Assembly (NCBI GenBank): GCA_964631835.1
Contig: CAZWAD010000004.1
Span: forward strand, 1 to 64,000
DNA: 64,000 bases
DNA from: Bog-950 sp964631835
Lineage (GTDB): Bacteria > Bacteroidota > Bacteroidia > Chitinophagales > LD1
Direction of reading: 5' to 3'
Position 1 is the first letter of the stretch. Each line of letters opens with the position of its first letter. A program made the translations under genes and the position numbers. Shown here in pieces: positions 42,823 to 51,295 of this stretch. Below the pieces are notes generated by a model that had not been told where the DNA came from, did not search any database, and worked only from the letters and a program-made list of their open reading frames with translations.

Positions 42823-43752
42823 GTGGAGTATGTAGGCATACAAGCGCAAATCGGCAGGAATAATCTCTATTCTGCTATACAACTGGTTTTATTCCCGTTG
42901 TTGTTGACCGGAACTATACTAACTGTAACTATTCTTGTATCGCAATACTATGGTGCAGATATTATTCGGGATTTGCCGATGATTGCCGGAGGTGTGGCTA
43001 TTGGAACAGCGCTGTGGTTTTTTGTCGCCTATTTCTTCCACCACCAGATGATTATGGTGGCTACCGGAGCGAAGCCATTGGAAAGAAAAACGAACAAACG
43101 CATCTATAACCTGGTTGAAAATCTTTGCATTGCGAGTGGAATGAAAATGCCGAAGGTTTATGTGATTGATGATAGCTCGTTGAATGCATTTGCAAGCGGG
43201 ATCAACGAGCGCACTTTTTCAGTTACTCTTTCGCGTGGAATAATTGACAAATTGAATGATTCCGAACTGGAAGGGGTCATTGCGCACGAGCTAACTCATA
43301 TCATCAACCGAGATGTTCGTCTTCTGATAATTACCATCGTGTTTGTTGGCATTTTTTCGTTTATAAGTAATGTAGCGTTCCGTTCGCTCAGACACATGGG
43401 AAGAGGCAACAGTAAAGACAGCAAAGGAAGAGGAGTTATAATCCTCGCCATAATTTTAATTACAGCTATCGCCTATTTTCTGGCAATTCTTCTGCGCTTC
43501 GGAATTTCGCGTAATCGCGAATACATGGCTGATGCCGGTTCTGCACAAATGACCAGAAACCCACAGGCATTGGCAAGCGCATTGAGAAAGATTTCTTCCG
43601 ACCCTTATATCGAGGCGGTGGAAAATAAAGATGTGGCGCAGCTTTTTATCGAACACCCCCAATTAGAAAAAGACCGCTCCTGGTTTGATGGTATTTTTCA
43701 AACCCACCCACCCATAAAGAAAAGGATTGAATTGCTGGAACAGTTTACTTAG
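42823..43752 (+). CDS. M48 family HtpX-like membrane protease
   Basis: A 309-residue membrane protease for quality control of membrane proteins. It starts with GTG (the frame has no nearby ATG). Two N-terminal hydrophobic segments (about 20-42, 50-75) and two after the active site (about 163-185, 205-225). Zinc motif HELTH (H155, H159) and third-ligand motif NREYMADAGSAQ. NAFASG before the active-site helix is typical. Pairs with LemA as in many bacteria. Its stop overlaps the convergent 43749 gene by 4 bp. Confidence 0.93.
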   Translation: MEYVGIQAQIGRNNLYSAIQLVLFPLLLTGTILTVTILVSQYYGADIIRDLPMIAGGVAIGTALWFFVAYFFHHQMIMVATGAKPLERKTNKRIYNLVENLCIASGMKMPKVYVIDDSSLNAFASGINERTFSVTLSRGIIDKLNDSELEGVIAHELTHIINRDVRLLIITIVFVGIFSFISNVAFRSLRHMGRGNSKDSKGRGVIILAIILITAIAYFLAILLRFGISRNREYMADAGSAQMTRNPQALASALRKISSDPYIEAVENKDVAQLFIEHPQLEKDRSWFDGIFQTHPPIKKRIELLEQFT

Positions 43753-44543
43753 AAAGTGACACCCACGTTCATTACTAATCGCTGGTAAGTTCTTTTGATG
43801 GTGTAATAAGTTCCCTCATTCCACTGGGTGTACCACCATTTGGTTTCACTGTTGTTTCGTTTGTATGCCAGCGATAAAATCACAGAAGCCTGGCTTCGTG
43901 TATAAATCCGTAATCCTCCACCGGCAGAAATATAAAGTCCTCCCTTGTTTTTGTACGAATAATAGTCATCACTTTTTTTCTTCCACATGTGCGAGTAACC
44001 CACATCGCAAAAAACATAAGGTGTCACTTTTGTTTTTAAAAACTCAGAAGCTACTCGTAAATAAAAAGGCGAAAATGTTTGCTGGTAGCTAATCATCCGG
44101 TCAATACCCACACCGGCCCCTGCAAACAAATAGGGCCATGCCTGATAACCATTTACGGTGTGCAGCGACAAACCAAAATCGTCTTCAGGCTGGCTGTTGT
44201 AGTAATACTGATTCGAGTTTTCTTTTTTGAGGTTTACCCCATAAATAATTCCAAACTCCGTCATATTCCGGAACCCACGCTCACGCCTGAAATAATTGCG
44301 GTTTATTTCTTTCAGTTTCCTCTTCATGACATTCTCTTTCTTAACACTATCGGTTTCGCTTTGCTGAAACACAAATAAACTTCCTCCAGCAAGTTCAATT
44401 TTAATTACACCGTATTTGTTTTCGGTAATTTTTCCGCGGATAACACTTCCGTTCTTCAGATAAATGACATCCTCCAGATTGGATTGCGCCCAAACAGAAG
44501 TTGAAGCAATCAGTAGTACGGTGAAGAGTAGGTTTTTTTTCAT
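43749..44543 (-). CDS. exported beta-barrel-like protein with NG-x-x-I-x-GK domain
   Basis: A 264-residue protein. Signal peptide MKKNLLFTVLLIASTSVWA. Residues about 24-60 (DVIYLKNGSVIRGKITENKYGVIKIEL) match the small domain in the 32835 gene. The rest (about 95-264) alternates aromatic strands (FGIIYGVNLKKE, YLFAGAGVGIDRMISYQQTFSPFYLRVASEFL, GGLYISAGGGLRIYT, ending LVMNVGVTF) like an eight-stranded outer-membrane barrel with terminal Phe. Function unknown. Confidence 0.82.
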   Translation of the reverse strand: MKKNLLFTVLLIASTSVWAQSNLEDVIYLKNGSVIRGKITENKYGVIKIELAGGSLFVFQQSETDSVKKENVMKRKLKEINRNYFRRERGFRNMTEFGIIYGVNLKKENSNQYYYNSQPEDDFGLSLHTVNGYQAWPYLFAGAGVGIDRMISYQQTFSPFYLRVASEFLKTKVTPYVFCDVGYSHMWKKKSDDYYSYKNKGGLYISAGGGLRIYTRSQASVILSLAYKRNNSETKWWYTQWNEGTYYTIKRTYQRLVMNVGVTF

Positions 44544-44641
44544 GGTAGAAATTTTTTTGATACCGAGGCAACGCTTTCGATAATTAAAACGTTTCTGAAT
44601 AGTAAAGCGTTGCCTTCATTCAAAAACAAAAATTATTTACC

Positions 44642-45922
44642 ATGAAACCCATTTCTCTCTCCGCTCTTTCCGTTCTTGTTCTTTTCATGTTTTCTTCTTG
44701 CAAAAAGGACAAGTGCGACCAAACTGTTACCTACAAAAAGTATGAACCTGTTTACATGTCTTATGCCGAGTTGCGCTCTTCGGTAAAATCAGAAGCGGCA
44801 CAATCGTTGAAAAAGCCCGGCAAGATTTACCTCAAAGGCAATTACATTTTTGTGAATGAAGTGGACAAAGGCATCCACATCATTGATAACACCAATCCAT
44901 CTTCGCCTCAGAATATTTCATTCATCAAAATTCCCGGCAACATGGATATAGCTGCGGTTGGCAACACGCTATATGCCGATAGCTATATTGACTTGCTGGC
45001 GCTCGATATTTCAAATCCGCTGAATGTTACGGTAACAACCCGCATCGAAAATGCTTTACCTGATAGAATTTATACCAGCGGTTTTTATGCCGATGCCAGC
45101 CAAGGTGTGGTTATTGAATGGCTCGAAAAAGAAGTAACAGAAAAAATCAGCACCGACTGTAACATAGGTATTACTTATTGGGGCGGTGGCGGAGTGTGGA
45201 TGGAAGGTGATGTGTTGACGATGAATTCTTCAGGAGCTTTTGTGAAAACAAGCGGAGCGCCCGGTATTGGCGGCTCTATGGCACGGTTCACTATTGCAAA
45301 TAATACTTTGTATGTGGTTGACCAGTCATCGCTGCGACTGTTTAATATCAGCACGCCAACGTCTCCGTCTTCTTTAGGCACAAGCTACATCGGAAGAAAC
45401 ATTGAAACCATTTTCCCGCATAACAATCACTTGTTTATTGGCTCTACCAACGGAATGTTTATTTACAACATCAGCTCGCCAACCTCTCCGACTTACGTTT
45501 CCACATACATACACGGCACGGCTTGCGACCCGGTAGTGGTTGATGACGACTATGCATACATCACTTTGCGCAGCGGAACTCCGTGCAATACAACTTTCAA
45601 TCAATTGGAAGTGGTAAATATTCAAAATCTTACTTCACCTACTTTGAGTCACACAGTTCCAATGACCAATCCACATGGCCTGGGTAAAGATGGCGCTGTT
45701 CTTTTTGTTTGCGATGGACTGGATGGGCTGAAAGTTTTTGACGCCACCGAGCCGACAACTATTTCAACCACATCGGTAGTTCAGTTTACCAATATACAGG
45801 CAACTGATGTAATTCCGTTCAACAACCGGTTGCTGATGATTGGCACTGACGGCTTGTATCAATACGATTATTCGAACGTTCAGAATATTTCATTGATGAG
45901 CAGGATACCGGTGGAGAATTAA
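44642..45922 (+). CDS. LVIVD-repeat lipoprotein
   Basis: A 426-residue lipoprotein (signal ending FMFSSC). The body has LVIVD-type propeller repeats of about 40-45 residues (GIHIIDNTNPSSPQNISFIKIPG, LLALDISNPLNVT, SLRLFNISTPTSPSSLG, GMFIYNISSPTSPTYVS, LEVVNIQNLTSPTLSH, GLKVFDATEPTTI): D/N-I-S-x-P-x-x-P turns typical of surface propellers. Outer-membrane attachment is expected; ligand unknown. Monocistronic, just upstream of the sigma factor gene. Confidence 0.9.
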   Translation: MKPISLSALSVLVLFMFSSCKKDKCDQTVTYKKYEPVYMSYAELRSSVKSEAAQSLKKPGKIYLKGNYIFVNEVDKGIHIIDNTNPSSPQNISFIKIPGNMDIAAVGNTLYADSYIDLLALDISNPLNVTVTTRIENALPDRIYTSGFYADASQGVVIEWLEKEVTEKISTDCNIGITYWGGGGVWMEGDVLTMNSSGAFVKTSGAPGIGGSMARFTIANNTLYVVDQSSLRLFNISTPTSPSSLGTSYIGRNIETIFPHNNHLFIGSTNGMFIYNISSPTSPTYVSTYIHGTACDPVVVDDDYAYITLRSGTPCNTTFNQLEVVNIQNLTSPTLSHTVPMTNPHGLGKDGAVLFVCDGLDGLKVFDATEPTTISTTSVVQFTNIQATDVIPFNNRLLMIGTDGLYQYDYSNVQNISLMSRIPVEN

Positions 45923-45972
45923 GAAAGGGTAACGGTTAAGCAGTAACAAACGGGGAAAATGAAATCTGCGTG

Positions 45973-45980
45973 TAACTTAG
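45973..45980 (+). promoter_or_regulatory. TAnnTTnG element abutting the sigma-factor ATG
   Basis: TAACTTAG ends on the base before the ATG at 45981. If real, the transcript is leaderless. Confidence 0.35.
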
Positions 45981-46550
45981 ATGCGAATTACTTTCAGCGT
46001 GACGGAAGAAGAACTCATCAAAGGCTGTGTGAAAAACGACCGGCTTGCCCAAAAGCGTTTATACGAACGCCATTACAGCAAGATGCTGGGAGTGTGCATG
46101 CGCTATTCTTCGCATAAGGAACAGGCAATTGAAATACTAAACATGGCATTTCTAAAGGTTTTTCAAAACATAAAGTCCGTTGCTCAAAAAGGCGGGAACA
46201 TCGAAGGCTGGATTTACCGCATCATGGTAAACACAGCCATTGATTACCTGCGAAGCGAAATCCGCCACCAGCACATCGAGATTGAAAAAACAGTGTATGT
46301 GCAGGACACCGGTGATGTGATTGCAGATTTAAGTGCGGAACAAATTCTCGAAATGGTGAACCGGCTTTCTCCCGCATATCGCACAGTGTTCAACCTGTAT
46401 GTGGTAGAAGGCTACAACCACAATGAAATCGGAAATATGCTCGGCATTTCGGAAGGAACATCAAAATCAAATCTCGCTAAAGCGAGAGCAAAATTGCAGG
46501 AGTGGATTATTCAATCGGATAAAGTAAAGGTGAGCAGTTATGGAAAATAA
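45981..46550 (+). CDS. ECF RNA polymerase sigma factor
   Basis: A 189-residue sigma-70 family ECF factor. Region 2: DRLAQKRLYERHYSKMLGVCMRYSSHKEQAIEILNMAFLKVFQNI and the promoter-melting GWIYRIMVNTAIDYLRSE. Region 4: LSPAYRTVFNLYVVEGYNHNEIGNMLGISEGTSKSNLAKARAKLQ. It overlaps the next gene by 11 bp, so the two are translated as a pair. The downstream product is a likely trans-envelope anti-sigma factor (see next entry). Regulon not visible. Confidence 0.94.
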   Translation: MRITFSVTEEELIKGCVKNDRLAQKRLYERHYSKMLGVCMRYSSHKEQAIEILNMAFLKVFQNIKSVAQKGGNIEGWIYRIMVNTAIDYLRSEIRHQHIEIEKTVYVQDTGDVIADLSAEQILEMVNRLSPAYRTVFNLYVVEGYNHNEIGNMLGISEGTSKSNLAKARAKLQEWIIQSDKVKVSSYGK

Positions 46551-48087
46551 TTCCGACAAACATTTGCGCGACAAACTCCGCGGCATGGAGTTTCCGTTCG
46601 ACCCGCAGGCCTGGGCGAAAATGGAAGCCATGCTTGACGGGAAGAAAAAGCGCAGAGGCTTTTTCTGGTGGTGGCTCACCGGTGGCATTGCTGCTGCGCT
46701 TTTACTTACCGTAGGCACTATTGGCTGGGGATTATATTTAATGAGCGAAGAAGACAAACCTGGCGGTGAGCAACAAATAGTAAACCTCGAAGAAGCGCCA
46801 GAAGCCAACGGTAGTAAGCAGAAAAATACGGTAACTGTAAATAGTAGCGGAGAGAAATCACAGAGGACAAGTGAAAATATTACAGGTAAAGAAACTGTGG
46901 TAGTTAGCAGCACCAGCAAACAGAAGAATGCAAATGAAACTACAGGAAATGTAGAACAGCCGTTTGTAAAAGAAAAAGCAAAAACCATGGGCTCAGAACT
47001 TGGCGATAAACAACCCCAAAAGAAAAGCAAACCGCTTGCAAAAAACCAATCTGCTCAATCTGTAAAATCTGCTGTGAATTCTACTTCTAATATAAATGAG
47101 GAGCAAACAACCTTCGAAGCAAAAAATCCCGCAAAGCAAAAACGAAAAGAACAACTTCTGAAAAAAGCAGAACAGGAAAGCCCCCGAACACTTGTCGAGG
47201 CTTTCGAAAAAAACATAGCCGAAAAACGACAAGAAGTTACCGCCTTAGCTACAGCCGGAAACCAACCGGCTGAACGCATTGAAATGAGCAGGTTGGAGGG
47301 TTTACTTGAGCAGCCTGCCGAAGAAGAAAAATATTCCATGGAGAAGAAAAGCGAAGACGTTCTGCCAAAAAAGAAAAAGCGAATCTTCCATTATTCATTG
47401 GGTGTACTGGCTAATGTTACCGGTACTACTTTGGGAAGTCAGGAGTATTCTGTTATCCGGAACAGGCGTCCTCTTCCGTTTTACAAAACCCCTTCTTACA
47501 TGGCGGGCTTCACTCACGATTTTCTTTTTGTAAACCGCGTTGCCATCACTAACTCAATTTTATTCTCGCAAACTTCATTCAAAGTTTATAGCCCTAAAAC
47601 AATCACATTTACCAAAGCTCCGAAAGACTACACTTCATCCATCACCGAAATAGCCATTCCCATCGGTATAAAAGTTTATCCGGTGGTAAAAAATAATTTC
47701 CGCTTTTATATCAACACCGGTATCATCAACCATATCAAGCTGAAAGAGACTTTTGCCTACACGGCACAAAGTGATACCATTTTTCAGTCCATCGTAACTT
47801 TATCCGATAGTTTCTTCTTCCCTTCCCAAACAAATTTTTCAGGCGATTACGAATCGAACATGTTTACCAAACAGAATACAGTTAATGGCACCAGCGACTT
47901 CTCCATCAACAGCGCCAAGCGCTATTATGCTTCGTTCTACGCCTCTGCCGGTTTCGAATACATCGCCAAAAAACATTGGCTCTTTTTTGCCGAACCCATG
48001 TTTTACATGAGCCTCCAGGAAATTGGTGTGCAGGAGAAACGCAAGTTCAATATTGGCGTAAGTGCGGGCTTCCGGTATAAGTTTTAA
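46540..48087 (+). CDS. probable dual-membrane-spanning anti-sigma factor
   Basis: A 515-residue protein in three parts. Residues 1-40: a short cytoplasmic segment (KHLRDKLRGMEFPFDPQAWAKMEAML), suited to hold the sigma factor. Residues about 42-67: one transmembrane helix (FFWWWLTGGIAAALLLTVGTI). Residues about 70-280: a Lys/Glu/Gln-rich periplasmic linker. Residues about 285-515: an outer-membrane barrel (IFHYSLGVLANVTGT ... FYASAGFEYIAKKHW ... IGVSAGFRYKF) with terminal Phe. This matches the dual membrane-spanning anti-sigma factors (Dma) described in Bacteroides, which link outer-membrane state to an ECF sigma. It is encoded with its sigma factor. Confidence 0.82.
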   Translation: MENNSDKHLRDKLRGMEFPFDPQAWAKMEAMLDGKKKRRGFFWWWLTGGIAAALLLTVGTIGWGLYLMSEEDKPGGEQQIVNLEEAPEANGSKQKNTVTVNSSGEKSQRTSENITGKETVVVSSTSKQKNANETTGNVEQPFVKEKAKTMGSELGDKQPQKKSKPLAKNQSAQSVKSAVNSTSNINEEQTTFEAKNPAKQKRKEQLLKKAEQESPRTLVEAFEKNIAEKRQEVTALATAGNQPAERIEMSRLEGLLEQPAEEEKYSMEKKSEDVLPKKKKRIFHYSLGVLANVTGTTLGSQEYSVIRNRRPLPFYKTPSYMAGFTHDFLFVNRVAITNSILFSQTSFKVYSPKTITFTKAPKDYTSSITEIAIPIGIKVYPVVKNNFRFYINTGIINHIKLKETFAYTAQSDTIFQSIVTLSDSFFFPSQTNFSGDYESNMFTKQNTVNGTSDFSINSAKRYYASFYASAGFEYIAKKHWLFFAEPMFYMSLQEIGVQEKRKFNIGVSAGFRYKF

Positions 48088-48105
48088 AACTCAGGCGATT
48101 TAAAC

Positions 48106-48147
48106 ACAAGAGCGCGTTCAGCACTTTTCGACCAAACGCGCTCTTGT
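48106..48147 (+). terminator. Rho-independent terminator of the sigma/anti-sigma pair
   Basis: 13-bp arms ACAAGAGCGCGTT/AACGCGCTCTTGT followed by attttg. Just after it (48160-48184) lies a CCCCCTTCGGGGG hairpin of a common intergenic repeat type. Confidence 0.88.
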
Positions 48148-48188
48148 ATTTTGTATTTAAGCCCCCTTCGGGGGTTTGGGGGCGGCTC

Positions 48189-48419
48189 TTACTTTATATG
48201 CGGATTCGACTCCCTCGCCACAAAAAAGAAAACCATGCCTATCGTAAGCAGAAGCACTCCGGTTAATAGCGGAACAAAGTGACCGGTCTGAAACATACTT
48301 TGGTGAAGTTTGGGGTCATTGTATTCAAGAAATGCCGAACTGTTTGCCATTACAAATGAATAATAGATAGTCAACAGTCCGCCAACAATGGTTGTAATAC
48401 CTGCAATTACTTTGCTCAT
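48189..48419 (-). CDS. small membrane protein with two transmembrane helices
   Basis: 76 residues with helix 1 at about 5-27 (IAGITTIVGGLLTIYYSFVMA) and helix 2 at about 47-69 (FVPLLTGVLLLTIGMVFFFVA), joined by a polar loop. Unknown function. It has a clean start (MSK) and stands alone between two terminator-like hairpins and the ABC-F gene. Composition and frame look genuinely coding. Confidence 0.7.
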   Translation of the reverse strand: MSKVIAGITTIVGGLLTIYYSFVMANSSAFLEYNDPKLHQSMFQTGHFVPLLTGVLLLTIGMVFFFVARESNPHIK

Positions 48420-48497
48420 GTTTTAAAAATTATTTCGGTGCGAATGTAAAGCAAAAACAGAATTTGCAAAACCGTTTTTCTAAACCCCGCGGCTGAT

Positions 48498-48505
48498 TAT
48501 CTTCG
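48498..48505 (+). promoter_or_regulatory. TAnnTTCG promoter element of the ABC-F gene
   Basis: TATCTTCG, the same octamer as before dusB, ends 9 bp before the ATG at 48515. Confidence 0.55.
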
Positions 48506-48514
48506 CGCCCTCTT

Positions 48515-50446
48515 ATGATAGCCGTTTCCAATATTGAACTCCATTTCAGCGGTCGAGTGATGTTCGATGGCATTTCGTTCCTCATTAACGACAACGACAA
48601 AATTGGTTTAACAGGAAGAAATGGAGCTGGTAAATCAACCCTTTTAAAGGTGCTTAAAGGCATTCAGCAAATTGACGGGGGCGATATTATGTATCCCAAA
48701 GGAACCGTAATCGGATACCTACCGCAGGAACTTCACTCCCAAAGCGATCTTTCGGTAATTGATGAAACTAAAAAAGCATTTGAGCTGGTAATGCAATACA
48801 CGCGCGAAAAAGAAGACATCATGCACCAGATGGAAACCCGAACCGACTATGAAAGCGAAAGCTACATGCAGTTGATTGAGCGTCTAGGCGAAGTGGAACA
48901 CCAGATTGAAATTCACGATGGGTACAGCGTTGAAGAACAAACCGAGAGAGTTCTGAAGGGCTTGGGGTTTGAGCAAACCGATTTTGAAAAGCCCATGAAA
49001 ACCCTCAGTGGCGGCTGGCAAATGCGTGTGGAGCTGGCAAAAATTCTTCTTGCCAAACCTGATTTGGTGTTGCTCGATGAGCCTACCAACCACCTTGATA
49101 TTGAATCCGTCCTCTGGCTCGAAAAGTTTTTGAAAGAATATCCGGGCGCCATCATCATGGTGTCGCACGACCGCAGCTTTCTCGACAACATCACCAACCG
49201 CACCATCGAAGTAATCAATGGTGATATTGATGATTACAACGCACCTTATACCAAGTATGTTGAACTAAGGATAGAAAGGCGCGAGCAGCAAATCAATGCG
49301 AAGAAGAATCAGGATAGAGAAATTGCACAAATAGAGAGAAATATTGAACGCTTCCGCGCAAAAGCAAGTAAGGCAACCTTCGCCCAGTCGCTGATTAAGA
49401 AATTAGATAAGATGGAACGGGTTGAAGTGGAAGAAGAAAATCTTGCTGCGATGAACCTCCGCTTTCCGCAAGCACAGCCATCCGGAAAAACGGTGGTGGA
49501 AGCCAAGCACATTTCAAAAAGCTTTGGAGAAAAGAAAGTAATTACTGACCAGAGTTTTCAGATAAACAGAGGCGATAAGATTGCTTTCGTAGGAAAAAAC
49601 GGAATGGGTAAAACTACGCTCACAAGAATTTTGGTTGACGGGCTGCAACATGAAGGTAAGATTACACTTGGTCATAATGTTACAGTTGGTTATTACGCTC
49701 AACATGCTGCCGACAGCATGGACGGCAAGGACCAGGTGCTTGATGTGGTAGACCGTGTGGCAACCGGTGACATACGCACCAAGCTGCGCGATATGCTCGG
49801 CTGTTTTTTATTTAAAGGCGATGATGTTTTTAAGAAAGTAAAAGTGTTGAGCGGTGGCGAAAAAGGAAGATTGGCTCTCTGCAAAATGATTCTTGAACCA
49901 AGAAATTTTCTGGTACTCGATGAGCCTACAAATCACCTCGACATGCTTTCGAAGGAAATTCTGAAGAACGCCCTGAAGCAATTTGAAGGAACCATCATCA
50001 TTGTTTCACACGACCGCGACTTCCTTCATAACCTCACAAACAAAACGTTTGAGTTTACTAAGAACGGCATCAAAGAACACATTGGCGATATCAATGAGTT
50101 CCTCGAAAAGAAACAAGTAGAAGATATGCGACTGCTGGCAAAGAAAGACGAGGAGAAAAAAATCGAAGTAAAAACTCAAAAGCACGAAGCTAAACCGGTT
50201 GACAGCAACAAGGAAAAAGAAAAAGAGCTGAAGAAGCTAAAAACAGAAATTGAAAAGAGCGAAAAAAAAATAGCTGAACTCGAAACTCAAATTACCGATA
50301 CAGAAAAAAAACTGGCAGACGCAGCCCAGTTCCACGAACTCACCAAAGACCCCTCCTTTTTTTCCAACTACGACCTGCTGAAAAAGCAATTGGAAAACGA
50401 AATGGAAAAATGGGAAGAACTTTCCGAACAACTGGAAAGGGTTTGA
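48515..50446 (+). CDS. ABC-F family ATP-binding protein
   Basis: A 643-residue soluble twin-ATPase acting on ribosomes. Domain 1: Walker A GRNGAGKST, signature LSGGWQMR, Walker B LVLLDEPTNHLD. The P-site linker (about 245-310) is Arg/Lys/Glu-rich. Domain 2: GKNGMGKTT, LSGGEKGRLAL, FLVLDEPTNHLD. The C-terminal coiled coil (about 545-640, KELKKLKTEIEKSEKKIAELE) is of the Uup/YdiF type. No membrane domain. Likely translation factor or structure-specific ribosome helper rather than a transporter; which ABC-F subclass is uncertain. Confidence 0.95.
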   Translation: MIAVSNIELHFSGRVMFDGISFLINDNDKIGLTGRNGAGKSTLLKVLKGIQQIDGGDIMYPKGTVIGYLPQELHSQSDLSVIDETKKAFELVMQYTREKEDIMHQMETRTDYESESYMQLIERLGEVEHQIEIHDGYSVEEQTERVLKGLGFEQTDFEKPMKTLSGGWQMRVELAKILLAKPDLVLLDEPTNHLDIESVLWLEKFLKEYPGAIIMVSHDRSFLDNITNRTIEVINGDIDDYNAPYTKYVELRIERREQQINAKKNQDREIAQIERNIERFRAKASKATFAQSLIKKLDKMERVEVEEENLAAMNLRFPQAQPSGKTVVEAKHISKSFGEKKVITDQSFQINRGDKIAFVGKNGMGKTTLTRILVDGLQHEGKITLGHNVTVGYYAQHAADSMDGKDQVLDVVDRVATGDIRTKLRDMLGCFLFKGDDVFKKVKVLSGGEKGRLALCKMILEPRNFLVLDEPTNHLDMLSKEILKNALKQFEGTIIIVSHDRDFLHNLTNKTFEFTKNGIKEHIGDINEFLEKKQVEDMRLLAKKDEEKKIEVKTQKHEAKPVDSNKEKEKELKKLKTEIEKSEKKIAELETQITDTEKKLADAAQFHELTKDPSFFSNYDLLKKQLENEMEKWEELSEQLERV

Positions 50447-51214
50447 TTATTTCTCTTCCTGCTTTCTGAACCGGATATTCAGAAACTCCACAAACAATGA
50501 AAACAAAACCGATATGTAAACAAACGCTTTGTTTACATGCGCCTCGAATCCTTCAAGCACCAGTGTCAATCCAATCATAATCAAAAACGACAGCGCAAGA
50601 ATTTGCAGCGTTGGGTATTTACTGATGAAGTTGGAAATAGCTCCCGCAAAAAACATCATCACAATAATGGAAACAACCACAGCCACCATCATTACAATTA
50701 CATGTTGTGTTAAACCCACAGCAGTAAGAATAGAGTCAAATGAAAAAACAATGTCTATTAAAACAATTTGCAGAATAATAGACCAGAAAGCTGTGGCGGC
50801 AATATTCTTTCTGGTTTCATGCTTACCGGTAACCTTACCGTGAATTTCGGTGGTTGATTTTGCCAGCAGAAAAAATCCACCGAGTATCAGAATCAAATCT
50901 CTCCCAGAAATAGCTGCGGCTTCTGCGGCATGCTCCATTTTCAGTGATTCAAAAATGCCTTGAAGCGGAAGCGTGAACAGCGGAGCGGTAAGCCCAATTA
51001 CTATACCGATTAAAGAAAGTAAAATCAGGCGCATGATTAATGCTAAGAACAAACCAACTGTACGGGCGCTCTTCTGTCTTTCTGCGGGAAGTTTACTGGC
51101 CACCAGCGAAATGAAAATAATATTATCAACCCCTAGAACTATTTCCAGAAAGGTAAGTGTAACTAGGCTAATCCAGGCATCTGGTGTGCAGAAAACCGAA
51201 AAGCTGAAATCCAT
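50447..51214 (-). CDS. TerC family integral membrane protein
   Basis: A 255-residue protein with seven hydrophobic segments. TerC hallmark: SLVTLTFLEIVLGVDNIIFISLVASKLP with the Asp in GVDN, and DIVFSFDSILTAVGL with a second Asp. Members are implicated in metal-ion (Mn/Ca) export or tellurite resistance. The specific ion cannot be told. Its stop directly abuts the ABC-F stop (convergent). Confidence 0.93.
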   Translation of the reverse strand: MDFSFSVFCTPDAWISLVTLTFLEIVLGVDNIIFISLVASKLPAERQKSARTVGLFLALIMRLILLSLIGIVIGLTAPLFTLPLQGIFESLKMEHAAEAAAISGRDLILILGGFFLLAKSTTEIHGKVTGKHETRKNIAATAFWSIILQIVLIDIVFSFDSILTAVGLTQHVIVMMVAVVVSIIVMMFFAGAISNFISKYPTLQILALSFLIMIGLTLVLEGFEAHVNKAFVYISVLFSLFVEFLNIRFRKQEEK

Positions 51215-51245
51215 GCGGGCGAAAATAGCAAGTCGCTATAAATAA

Positions 51246-51275
51246 AAACTCCCGTACATTTCTGCACGGGAGTTT
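51246..51275 (-). terminator. Rho-independent terminator of hppA
   Basis: 10-bp arms AAACTCCCGT/ACGGGAGTTT with a short loop. On the minus strand the hairpin is followed by a T-rich stretch. It lies 20 bp after the hppA stop. Confidence 0.85.
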
Positions 51276-51295
51276 CAATCTTGGTTTCGTTTCTT

